The notes under the pieces: model-generated
The model's input: only the letters and a program-made list of their open reading frames with translations
Database searches by the model: none
What the model was told of the DNA's origin: nothing
Program-made: the position numbers and the translations under genes
Virus record (IMG/VR): IMGVR_UViG_3300030019_000570
Location: 1 to 64,000 of that record
Length of the DNA stretch: 64,000 bases
From: a virus
Strand: one strand, 5' to 3'
Shown here: positions 7,221 through 13,479 of the stretch, piece by piece
Layout of the letters: each line of letters starts with the position of its first letter
Numbering within the stretch: the stretch's first letter is position 1

Positions 7221-7378
7221 AAATGAGTAACATCCGAGAATGGTCGGTGAGTCAGGTAAGAGGGGAACCCAATGCTGACTTAGAATGAGGAATTAAGTCC
7301 AGATATCCCTAACGAAAAGATGTAGGTGTAGTCCCGTGGATAACATGCGTGTAATTGTCCCTCCCGTTACTCATTTTT
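7221..7378 (+). ncRNA. structured-RNA domain C
   Basis: Closed by a perfect 11-bp stem, AAATGAGTAAC (7221-7231) with GTTACTCATTT (7366-7376), then T. Internal hairpins: CCGA-GAATGG-TCGG, GTCAG...CTGAC around GGGGAACCC, and CCTA...TAGG. No coding potential, no family recognised. Same architecture as domain B: long closing stem and trailing U run. Confidence 0.65.
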
Positions 7379-7383
7379 AAAAT

Positions 7384-7456
7384 GCTCCAGTAGCTCAGTG
7401 GATAGAGCATCGGTTTTCTAAACCGAGGGTCGCTGGTTCAAGTCCAGCTTGGAGTA
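7384..7456 (+). tRNA. tRNA-Arg(UCU)
   Basis: Acceptor GCTCCAG/TTGGAGT, anticodon loop TTTCTAA in stem TCGGT/ACCGA, T arm GCTGG-TTCAAGT-CCAGC, A73. Embedded in the noncoding RNA stretch, 5 bases after domain C. Confidence 0.95.
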
Positions 7457-7641
7457 CAACTAGGTTTATTTATTATTAGCTACGATAGAATAAACCATCA
7501 AAGATGGGGTTGTAGTCTTAACTTATAAAGTTATTGCCCATACCAATTAACAAAACTAACTAGGGTCGAGCTACATTTTGCCACTGTTAGTATTAGACTT
7601 AGAGATCAGAGGTAGCCGTGACTACTCTAAGTTGAACAAAT
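7457..7641 (+). ncRNA. structured-RNA domain D
   Basis: No ORF in 185 bases. GGTTTATT pairs with AATAAACC over an 18-base loop, and ACTTAGAG pairs with CTCTAAGT enclosing GGTAGCCGTGACTA. Likely part of the same large RNA region. Confidence 0.5.
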
Positions 7642-7861
7642 AAAATCTCTTTAATTGAAGCAAAACGGTAACCAGGGGGAGACACCCAACCCAATAAGGG
7701 GTAAGGACGAAAGTTGAGTACGTAGGTTATAAACCATAGCAGTGGTTGAATGTTTTGGTAAATGTAGTTATGATATGGTTAGTGTTCGCAGAAAAGCCTT
7801 CGTTATGACCTAAGTCAATATAATTATTCCACTCTGCTTAAAGTGAATAAAGAGATTTTTT
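7642..7861 (+). ncRNA. structured-RNA domain E
   Basis: Closed by a perfect 11-bp stem, AAATCTCTTTA (7643-7653) with TAAAGAGATTT (7848-7858) and a T run. The interior has GGTAAGGACGAAAG, which recurs as GGTAAGGACTGAAA in domain B, so the two domains share a small motif. No family recognised. Confidence 0.6.
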
Positions 7862-7863
7862 AT

Positions 7864-7940
7864 GCCTACTTATACCCTCAAGCTTATATCTTGTTGAAAG
7901 GTTATTTGGTGACAGCCTGGTTCAATCCCAGGAGTAGGTA
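7864..7940 (+). tRNA. tRNA-like gene with abnormal core
   Basis: Acceptor GCCTACT/AGTAGGT, T arm CCTGG-TTCAATC-CCAGG and A73 are intact and total length (77) is normal. The middle does not make a cloverleaf: the best hairpin is CAAG-CTTATAT-CTTG, which would put UAU in a 7-base loop but leave only about 8 bases for the D arm and 21 for the variable region. It may be a tRNA damaged by insertion of the HNH gene that starts 5 bases later, or a non-decoding tRNA-like structure. Confidence 0.5.
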
Positions 7941-7944
7941 CAAT

Positions 7945-8424
7945 ATGGAAAGAAGTAAAAATGAATTATTAGCAATTGAAAAAGGATATAAAATAACTAT
8001 AAATGGTGATATTTTAAATCCTAAAGAAAAAATTTTAACAGGAACTATTTATAATAAAAATTATAAAAAATTTAATATTAGATTAAATGAAAAACATATT
8101 CCAGTTAAAGTACATAGATTACAAGCATATCAAAAATTTGGAGAAATTATTTTTAACGAAGATATAGTAGTTAGACATTTAGATGGTAACGGATTAAATA
8201 ATTCTTGGGATAATATTGAAATTGGATCATATAGTGATAATATGATGGATAAACCTAAAGAAGAAAGAATTAGAATTGCATCTAATGCTAATAAAAAATA
8301 TTCTGATGAATTAGTTTTAGAAATTAAAGCATACCGAAATTTAGGGCATACTTATAAAGAAATTATGGAAAAATATAATATTAGTAGTAAAGGAACCATT
8401 AGTAATATTATTAATAATAGATAA
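7945..8424 (+). CDS. HNH homing endonuclease
   Basis: 159 aa from the ATG that follows the tRNA-like gene. VHRLQAYQKFGE and VVRHLDGNGLNNSWDNIEIG form the HNH core of free-standing phage homing endonucleases (His-Leu-Asp-Gly-Asn, then Asn), and the C-terminus (LVLEIKAYRNLGHTYKEIME onward) is a helix-turn-helix-like DNA-binding segment. It has no in-frame TGA. The stop lies against the first base of tRNA-Cys, so it sits between two tRNAs with almost no spacer, consistent with homing into tRNA clusters. Confidence 0.85.
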   Translation: MERSKNELLAIEKGYKITINGDILNPKEKILTGTIYNKNYKKFNIRLNEKHIPVKVHRLQAYQKFGEIIFNEDIVVRHLDGNGLNNSWDNIEIGSYSDNMMDKPKEERIRIASNANKKYSDELVLEIKAYRNLGHTYKEIMEKYNISSKGTISNIINNR

Positions 8425-8497
8425 GCCCGTATGGTGAAGTGGTTAACATTCGATTCTGCAAAAATCGCACGCCCAAGTTCGAATCTTGGTATGGGCT
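8425..8497 (+). tRNA. tRNA-Cys(GCA)
   Basis: Acceptor GCCCGTA/TATGGGC with U73, the discriminator expected for Cys; loop CTGCAAA in stem CGATT/AATCG; T arm CCAAG-TTCGAAT-CTTGG. Confidence 0.95.
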
Positions 8498-8513
8498 CAA
8501 AATAAATAAAATT

Positions 8514-8729
8514 ATGAAATCAGGAGATATAGTTAAAATGACTAAATCCTTTAAAAGAGGATTAATTGCAAATGATTGTAAAGATCATGTTGATGAATTT
8601 GGAAAGTGTATAGGTATAGTTGAAGATTTAGTATATCCTGATGGTGAAGGTGATGAATGGAATGTTAGATGGTTACCTTCTAAATTAAGATATGGTTATT
8701 CTCCAGAAGAACTTGAAATAATTAAATAA
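8514..8729 (+). CDS. hypothetical protein, 71 aa
   Basis: ATG at 8514 is preferred because the upstream frame runs through tRNA-Cys. MKSGDIVKMTKSF and EWNVRWLP suggest a small SH3-like barrel. Function unknown. Confidence 0.65.
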   Translation: MKSGDIVKMTKSFKRGLIANDCKDHVDEFGKCIGIVEDLVYPDGEGDEWNVRWLPSKLRYGYSPEELEIIK

Positions 8730-8734
8730 AACCA

Positions 8735-8880
8735 GTAGGAACAACTGAACGTAGATTGAGAAGGCCTAGGAACTTAATAACGAAAGTTTGATAGTTTATG
8801 CATACTTGTCTCGCGCATCGTATTTGGCGCATGGGTATTATTAAGTTTTTACCAGTTTGGCATACAATCACCGTGGCACA
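8735..8880 (+). ncRNA. candidate structured RNA
   Basis: No ORF. AACTTAATAA (8771-8780) pairs perfectly with TTATTAAGTT (8838-8847), followed by TTT; the loop holds ATAC/GTAT and GCGC-rich pairings. ACCAGT occurs on both sides (8731 and 8851). Family not recognised. Confidence 0.5.
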
Positions 8881-8894
8881 AAAAACTTTAAATC

Positions 8895-8968
8895 GGGGTC
8901 TTAGCTCATTTGGCTAGAGCGATTGCTTTGCAAGCAATAGGTGGTGGGTTCGAAACCCACAGATTCCA
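8895..8968 (+). tRNA. tRNA-Ala(UGC)
   Basis: Acceptor GGGGTCT/AGATTCC, loop TTTGCAA in stem ATTGC/GCAAT, T arm GTGGG-TTCGAAA-CCCAC, A73. Ninety-two noncoding bases follow, with a 7-bp hairpin CTAATTG/CAATTAG at 8982-9003. Confidence 0.94.
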
Positions 8969-9060
8969 CTCTTCGAAGAAGCTAATTGGTAAACAGCAAT
9001 TAGTTATCATTGGAAAGCTATTAAGGATGTCGAAAGTCTAAGAATAGTTACTGTTTAACT

Positions 9061-9134
9061 GTTTGCGTAGCTCAGTTGGTTAGAGCACCAGCCTGATAAG
9101 TTGGGGGTCACAGGTTCAAGTCCTGTTGTGAACA
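9061..9134 (+). tRNA. tRNA-Ile(GAU)
   Basis: Acceptor GTTTGCG/TGTGAAC with several G-U pairs, loop CTGATAA in stem CCAGC/GTTGG, T arm ACAGG-TTCAAGT-CCTGT, A73. Confidence 0.93.
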
Positions 9135-9192
9135 CAAAGTAGATATAAAATTAGTATTGGTTCTACAAGATAGTACTGTCTACAATACAACC

Positions 9193-9264
9193 GAGAGCAT
9201 AGTTCAGTGGTGGAACGCTTCCCTTACATGGAAGATGTCGGGAGTTCAATTCTCTCTGCTCTTA
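9193..9264 (+). tRNA. tRNA-Val(UAC)
   Basis: Acceptor GAGAGCA/TGCTCTT, loop CTTACAT in stem CTTCC/GGAAG, T arm GGGAG-TTCAATT-CTCTC, A73. Confidence 0.94.
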
Positions 9265-9317
9265 CAAATAAATTAGGTAAAATTGGGATGATTACCCAAG
9301 TTAAATGAAGATGGAAA

Positions 9318-9887
9318 ATGATTTTAAAACAAGGAATGAAGGTTTTATTAAAACCTAAAGAATGGTATGATGAGAAAAAAGCAGATTTCTTGCCAATATT
9401 GACTAATGATATGGAACAATATTTTGGTAAAGAACATATTATAAAATCTGTAAAAATTGGAGGATCTCAATTAAGAGGTGTTGAATTATTTAATATTGAA
9501 AGTGATTCTAAAGGTTGGTATTTCTCAATAGATATGGTTGATAAGTATTATGATATGCCAATTACAACTAATGGATATGATAGATTAGTAAGTATGTATA
9601 ATACCATAGGATCTAGTTTAACTTCAGGTACTTCAAGTATGTCAAGTGCTTTAAGTATGTATGAACAACTTTCATTACAAGAATTGAGAGGTAGAATGAG
9701 AGGTACTACTGATTTTAGTGGATTATTAGGTTTTTCAAACAGTCTTTCAATTCACGTTAAAGCATTTATACAATATGTTGAGAAGTTTGTTCCATTTGCT
9801 TATGATGGAGTTGTAACTTATACAGATAATGAAAATAATTCATTTACTTTAACACAGTTATATGAGAGATTCACTACCAACAGTTAA
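9318..9887 (+). CDS. tandem paralog 1 of 4, 189 aa
   Basis: First of four neighbouring genes sharing the same layout: an N-terminal GxxVxLKxxxWFDE segment (here GMKVLLKPKEWYDE), a middle YFGKEHII segment, a DMVD-like segment, and a C-terminal block ending in NENNSFTLTQLYERF. This copy has an extra Ser/Thr/Met-rich stretch (residues 90-125). No known family recognised; the N-terminus could be an SH3-like fold. The next gene starts 25 bases before its stop. Confidence 0.7.
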   Translation: MILKQGMKVLLKPKEWYDEKKADFLPILTNDMEQYFGKEHIIKSVKIGGSQLRGVELFNIESDSKGWYFSIDMVDKYYDMPITTNGYDRLVSMYNTIGSSLTSGTSSMSSALSMYEQLSLQELRGRMRGTTDFSGLLGFSNSLSIHVKAFIQYVEKFVPFAYDGVVTYTDNENNSFTLTQLYERFTTNS

Positions 9888-10320
9888 GTATAAAGTAGGA
9901 CAATGTGTACATTTGAAATCTAAAGATTGGTTTGATGTACATGACGATAGAGGTGATGTTAGATTAGGTTTAGCTAGTGATATGAGACCTTATTTTGGAA
10001 CAATTCAAGTTATTACTCATGTTGATACAAATTATTGTGGATATGTTTTAGCAGGTTGCAGTGGTGGTAGTGATAATGAATATACGTATACTGATCAAAT
10101 GATTGATAATATAAAAACTTCTGAATTAATACATAGACATGAAAATATAATTGATCCTGATCAATATTCATGGGATGTTATTACTCCAAATAAATTTCCT
10201 GAACATCTTGAAAAGAATTATACTCCATTTCTTGATGGTGAAACTTTAACATTTACTGATAAAGATAATAATTCATTTACTTTAAAAGAAATATTTGATG
10301 AGTTCTTTAAAGAAGTATAA
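9862..10320 (+). CDS. tandem paralog 2 of 4, 152 aa
   Basis: Same domain order: YKVGQCVHLKSKDWFD, MRPYFGTIQVI, DQMIDN, and LEKNYTPFLDGETLTF before DNNSFTLKEIFDEF. Overlaps paralogs 1 and 3 by about 25 bases each, the same distance on both sides, as expected if the units arose by unequal duplication that kept the overlap. Confidence 0.7.
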   Translation: MRDSLPTVKYKVGQCVHLKSKDWFDVHDDRGDVRLGLASDMRPYFGTIQVITHVDTNYCGYVLAGCSGGSDNEYTYTDQMIDNIKTSELIHRHENIIDPDQYSWDVITPNKFPEHLEKNYTPFLDGETLTFTDKDNNSFTLKEIFDEFFKEV

Positions 10321-10672
10321 AATTGGTGATGTTGTTAGACTAAAATCATTAGCTTGGTTTGATGAAATGATGGAAAATCATGTAGCTGTTGAAGGTGGAT
10401 TAATTTATGATATGCGTCAGTTTTTTGGTAAAGAACAAGTAATTTCAAATAATGAAGCAGGTTATGCATATATACCTTTATATCACTTAGTAGATGATCC
10501 ACGTCATTGGAATTTTAGTAATGATATGATTGAAGGAATAGCTTCATCTTTTCCTGAATATGTAGAAAAGAATTATACACCACTTATTGATGAAGGTGGA
10601 TTGTATTTTATAAATGATAATAATGATGCATATAGTTTAAAAGAAATATATGAGAGGTACAGAGCGATATAA
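10295..10672 (+). CDS. tandem paralog 3 of 4, 125 aa
   Basis: Shortest copy: YKIGDVVRLKSLAWFDE, MRQFFGKEQVI, FSNDMIEGI, VEKNYTPLIDEGGLYF, and SLKEIYERY. Overlaps paralog 2 by 26 bases and paralog 4 by 23. Function unknown. Confidence 0.7.
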   Translation: MMSSLKKYKIGDVVRLKSLAWFDEMMENHVAVEGGLIYDMRQFFGKEQVISNNEAGYAYIPLYHLVDDPRHWNFSNDMIEGIASSFPEYVEKNYTPLIDEGGLYFINDNNDAYSLKEIYERYRAI

Positions 10673-11186
10673 AGTAGGTGATAAAGTATTAATGCAGTCT
10701 TTAGAATGGTTTGAAGATGCATTAAATGGACGAGGTCCAAGACCTCTTTTTGGAGTTGTTGAAAGCATGCGTAGATTGTTTGGAAAAGTTCAAACAATTA
10801 CTATGAGTAGTCAATCTATGAATGATGAGGATAAATATAAAATATCAGGAGCTAATGAATTTAATATCAGTAATGATATGATTAGAGGTTTACTTGAAGA
10901 ATTTAGTCAAACAATAACTCATGATGGTAGATCAGAATATGTTCATAATGATGTTCTTGCTAGTATGACACCATCGTCAGGAACTTATATCATTAATTAT
11001 GGAGATGATCCAAGATTTGGGGGCACAGTAACAAGAACTAAATCATTTTTACAAGTATTAAAGGAGAATTACACTCCGACAATAATTGATGAAGAATTAT
11101 TATTTGTTAATAAAGATAATGAATCCTATACATTAGATGTTTTATATAATAAATTTCATAATACACCTTCAGGATTATTTGAATAA
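10650..11186 (+). CDS. tandem paralog 4 of 4, 178 aa
   Basis: YKVGDKVLMQSLEWFED, MRRLFGKVQTI, ISNDMIRGLL, then an insertion (about residues 90-130) before LKENYTPTIIDEELLF and the shared ending. Followed by a hairpin terminator, so the four genes form one unit inside the tRNA island. Confidence 0.7.
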   Translation: MRGTERYKVGDKVLMQSLEWFEDALNGRGPRPLFGVVESMRRLFGKVQTITMSSQSMNDEDKYKISGANEFNISNDMIRGLLEEFSQTITHDGRSEYVHNDVLASMTPSSGTYIINYGDDPRFGGTVTRTKSFLQVLKENYTPTIIDEELLFVNKDNESYTLDVLYNKFHNTPSGLFE

Positions 11187-11202
11187 ACCACTTCGGTGGT
11201 TT
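11185..11202 (+). terminator. UUCG-loop terminator after paralog array
   Basis: AAACCAC-TTCG-GTGGTTT with a following T/C-rich tract, overlapping the last TAA. Confidence 0.75.
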
Positions 11203-11236
11203 CTTTCTGCTATTAACAATATTTAACTAAATATAT

Positions 11237-11267
11237 TTTGCACTTTCGAAAATTTTTTGTATCTTTG
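11237..11267 (+). promoter_or_regulatory. Bacteroidota-type promoter for HNH gene
   Basis: TTTG (11237-11240), 19 bases, TATCTTTG (11260-11267): a textbook -33/-7 pair. It lies 25 bases before the ATG, so this endonuclease brings its own promoter. Confidence 0.8.
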
Positions 11268-11292
11268 TACTATTAATATAATAGTTCAATTT

Positions 11293-12036
11293 ATGGAAAA
11301 CAAATATTCAAAAGAAAATTTAGAAAAAATTGTAAAAGAAAGTTATTCTTTTGCAGATGTGTGTAGATATTATGGGTTGCCTTTAACTGCTGGTAATTAT
11401 GAAACAATTCAAACTAAGATAAAAAAACATCAAATTAGCACAATTCATTTTAAAAGAAATTCTTCAAATGAAACTAAGAATGTGTACACTTTAGATACAA
11501 TCTTTTGTAAAGATTCAGCATATACACAAACAAGTAAGTTAAGAGATAAATTATTAAAAAATAATCTAAAAGAACATAAATGTGAATGTTGTGATAATAC
11601 TAAATGAATGGGAGAACCTATTCCATTAGAAACACACCACATAGATGGTATTAAAACTAATAATGAATTAAATAATCTTAAATTATTATGTCCAAACTGT
11701 CATGCTTTTACTGATAATTATAAAGGTAAAAATGTTAAAGATAAAGTTATAGATGCATTATATTGTAATTCTTGTGGTAATACTATAACAAGTTCTTCTG
11801 TAAGTGGTTTATGTTTAAGTTGTTCTGCTAAACGAATAGCTAATGATTTTTACGATGAACTTGGTATAACTCGTGAATATTTAAAAACTTTAGTTCGCAC
11901 AGAAACATTTATTAATATTGGTAAATTATACAATAGATCAGATAATGCTATTAGAAAATGGTGTAAACATTTTAATATACCTTCTTCAAAGAAAGAAATA
12001 AATAGTTTGTCTGATGATGAATGGGATAAAATATAA
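11293..12036 (+). CDS. HNH homing endonuclease with in-frame UGA (Trp)
   Basis: 248 codons if the TGA at 11605-11607 is read as Trp. The break falls inside the zinc/HNH core: CECCDNTK, TGA, then MGEPIPLETHHIDGIKTNN and LKLLCPNCHAFTD. Related HNH enzymes have Trp at precisely this place between the first CxxC and the HHIDG motif, so the residue supports UGA as Trp rather than a frameshift or truncation. Downstream there is a second CxxC zinc ribbon (CNSCG...CLSCS) and a helix-turn-helix (NIGKLYNRSDNAIRKWCKHF). It has its own promoter, is free-standing, and ends 5 bases before tRNA-Phe. Confidence 0.88.
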
Positions 12037-12041
12037 TTTAA

Positions 12042-12114
12042 GGACTCTAAGCTAATCTGGTGAAAGCGTATGCCTGAAGAGCATGAGAGGTTGGATCAAA
12101 ACCAACAGAGTCCA
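12042..12114 (+). tRNA. tRNA-Phe(GAA)
   Basis: Acceptor GGACTCT/AGAGTCC, loop CTGAAGA in stem TATGC/GCATG, A73. The T loop is ATCAAAA in stem GTTGG/CCAAC, lacking the usual TTC start, which is unusual. Confidence 0.88.
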
Positions 12115-12117
12115 CTT

Positions 12118-12182
12118 ACGGTTTAGGACCGTTGTTGTTTCGGCAACAAACCACTTGGTAGTGTCGCTACAACCAAGTGGTT
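12118..12182 (+). other. three consecutive hairpins between tRNAs
   Basis: ACGGT-ttagg-ACCGT, TTGTTG-tttcgg-CAACAA, and a 10-bp stem AACCACTTGG/CCAAGTGGTT. No T run strong enough for certain termination; they may be RNA-processing or stabilising elements. Confidence 0.6.
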
Positions 12183-12190
12183 ATTTACAA

Positions 12191-12263
12191 GATCTGATAG
12201 CTCAACTGGTAGAGCATCGCCCTTTTAAGGCGGGGGTTCTGGGTTCAAATCCCAGTCAGATCA
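12191..12263 (+). tRNA. tRNA-Lys(UUU)
   Basis: Acceptor GATCTGA/TCAGATC, loop CTTTTAA in stem TCGCC/GGCGG, T arm CTGGG-TTCAAAT-CCCAG, A73. Confidence 0.95.
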
Positions 12264-12279
12264 CAAAAAAAAAACAATC

Positions 12280-12368
12280 GGGGGTGTGGCGAAATTGGTA
12301 GCCGCAGCTAAATATAGGTTAGACCATAGCGGTCGTGAGACATGGGGGTTCGAAGCCCTCCGCCCCCA
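12280..12368 (+). tRNA. tRNA-Leu-like, expanded anticodon arm
   Basis: Acceptor GGGGGTG/CGCCCCC, Leu-like D arm (TGGCGAAATTGGTAGCCGC), long variable hairpin GGTC-GTGA-GACA, T arm and A73 all look like tRNA-Leu. Between D arm and variable arm there are 25 bases instead of about 18. Pairing GCTA with TAGC leaves a 16-base loop; pairing CTAA with TTAG gives a 7-base loop ATATAGG whose formal anticodon AUA is not a natural one. The decoding assignment is therefore open. Confidence 0.6.
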
Positions 12369-12374
12369 CTAAAT

Positions 12375-12453
12375 TCCCCAATGGCGTAATTGGCAGACGC
12401 GTATTCTTCGGAATATGTCGAGAGACATGTGGGTTCGAGTCCTCCTTGGGGGA
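12375..12453 (+). tRNA. tRNA-Leu-like without anticodon loop (UUCG tetraloop)
   Basis: Acceptor TCCCCAA/TTGGGGG, Leu-like D arm (TGGCGTAATTGGCAGACGC), variable hairpin TGTC-GAGA-GACA, T arm GTGGG-TTCGAGT-CCTCC (one mismatch) and A73. Where tRNA-Leu(UAG) nearby has TATGC-CTTAGGA-GCATA, this gene has TATTC-TTCG-GAATA: a perfect 5-bp stem capped by the very stable C(UUCG)G tetraloop, leaving no 7-base anticodon loop. Either a decayed tRNA or a decoy that LeuRS could still charge, since LeuRS does not need the anticodon. Confidence 0.65.
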
Positions 12454-12459
12454 GCAAAT

Positions 12460-12540
12460 ATGTCAGTATACAAGCGGTTAAAGTAGTTAGTCTCCAAAAC
12501 TAATCCGAAAGGTTCGTGGGTTCAAATCCTACCTGATGTG
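12460..12540 (+). tRNA. tRNA-Trp(CCA)
   Basis: Loop CTCCAAA in stem TTAGT/ACTAA gives anticodon CCA; G73 fits Trp. Acceptor ATGTCAG/CTGATGT has two G-U pairs. The variable region is long (about 12 bases, TCCGAAAGGTTC). Reads UGG; a CCA anticodon is not expected to read UGA efficiently, which matters because late genes here use UGA for Trp. Confidence 0.85.
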
Positions 12541-12545
12541 CAAAT

Positions 12546-12628
12546 GCTTGAGTGGCGAAATGGTTAATACGCGTATGCCTTAGGAGCATATGTCGAAAGA
12601 TGTGTCGGTTCGAGTCCGACCTCGAGTA
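12546..12628 (+). tRNA. tRNA-Leu(UAG)
   Basis: Acceptor GCTTGAG/CTCGAGT, loop CTTAGGA in stem TATGC/GCATA, variable hairpin TGTC-GAAA-GATG, T arm GTCGG-TTCGAGT-CCGAC, A73. Confidence 0.94.
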
Positions 12629-12648
12629 CAAATATAAAAATAGATAAA

Positions 12649-13083
12649 ATGAAATGTTTAGATTATTTAAAAAGAATAGGAGTTAAATTAAATGGCCCTA
12701 ATGTTCATAAAACTGCAATGATTCAACTTTCAGTATGTGAAAGATATGACAAACGATGGAATAGTAAGAATTATTATAATCCTTACACTTTTCAATATGG
12801 TCGACGTAAAGAACATTCAGCTAAAAGTTGGAATCAGATTATAACTCCTCCGATTTTTCCTGATAAACCTAAATATAATTTTGAACGTAAAGAAATAGAA
12901 GTTGAAGGATTTAGATTTTTACAACCCGAGAGTTATATAGATGGTAAAACTTATTTTAAATATGAAGAAACTTCTTTTGTAAGAAAGAATTGGAGACATA
13001 TTGAAAATGAATGTAAATCATATTCTAAAAAATGTGAAGATTATTGGTATTTAAAAGGAATATTTGACGAAAATAACAATTAA
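12649..13083 (+). CDS. hypothetical basic protein, 144 aa
   Basis: Lys/Arg/Tyr/Trp-rich protein ending in an acidic tail. No motif recognised. Together with the next small gene it separates two groups of tRNAs. Confidence 0.65.
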   Translation: MKCLDYLKRIGVKLNGPNVHKTAMIQLSVCERYDKRWNSKNYYNPYTFQYGRRKEHSAKSWNQIITPPIFPDKPKYNFERKEIEVEGFRFLQPESYIDGKTYFKYEETSFVRKNWRHIENECKSYSKKCEDYWYLKGIFDENNN

Positions 13084-13084
13084 G

Positions 13085-13264
13085 ATGGCAGCTAAATGTG
13101 TAAAATTAGGATGTGTTCCTAGAATTAATAATTGGGGAATTAGTTGGTGTACCGAATGTGGTAAATTATTTCCTTTTAATCTAAATCACAAACCGATTAA
13201 TAAGAATTTTCTTACAGAAGAATCTAAACTTATTTATGAGAATTATTTAAAATCAAATCAATAA
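13085..13264 (+). CDS. small Cys-containing protein, 59 aa
   Basis: Four cysteines (CVKLGC and CTEC) could bind one zinc ion. ATG at 13085 follows the previous TAA by one base. Function unknown. Confidence 0.6.
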   Translation: MAAKCVKLGCVPRINNWGISWCTECGKLFPFNLNHKPINKNFLTEESKLIYENYLKSNQ

Positions 13265-13271
13265 ATTAAAT

Positions 13272-13361
13272 GGAAGAGTACTCAAGTGCTTTAAGAGGAC
13301 GGTCTTGAAAATCGTTAGATCGTGTAAAAGCGGTGCGTGGGTCGGAATCCCACTTCTTCCA
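13272..13361 (+). tRNA. tRNA-Ser(UGA)
   Basis: Acceptor GGAAGAG/TTCTTCC, loop CTTGAAA in stem ACGGT/ATCGT, long variable arm, T arm GTGGG-TCGGAAT-CCCAC. The anticodon UGA reads Ser codons UCN; it is not a UGA suppressor. The discriminator is A, where bacterial Ser tRNAs usually have G. Confidence 0.88.
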
Positions 13362-13374
13362 CAATAATTAAACT

Positions 13375-13460
13375 GGAAATAGTAACTTACGAGAAGTAAG
13401 GCTTGCCTGCTAAGCAAAGCGTTCGTTTAGGCGAATAGGAGTTGGAATCCTACATTTCCG
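13375..13460 (+). tRNA. tRNA-Ser(GCU)
   Basis: Acceptor GGAAAT/ATTTCC with G73 as expected for Ser, loop CTGCTAA in stem TTGC/GCAA, long variable arm with CGTTCG...GGCGAAT, T arm TAGGA-GTTGGAA-TCCTA. Confidence 0.85.
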
Positions 13461-13479
13461 CAAATTAAAACATAAACAG

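Noticed and set aside
7095-7336. Possible group I intron: GACTAC (7098) and GTAGTC (7327) could be the P7 pairing
   Set aside because: Other conserved group I parts in order (P3/P4 core, G-binding site, exon junction pairing) are not recognisable, and the 3' rRNA-like segment lies before the second half. A 6-base complement in this span is expected by chance.
6893-7861. tmRNA or RNase P RNA
   Set aside because: No tag-reading frame with tRNA-like ends and no RNase P P4 signature pair; GAGGGAAGTG at 6920 is only a loose resemblance.
13272-13361. tRNA with TGA anticodon as a UGA suppressor
   Set aside because: An anticodon written UGA reads UCA/UCN serine codons. A UGA-reading tRNA needs UCA.
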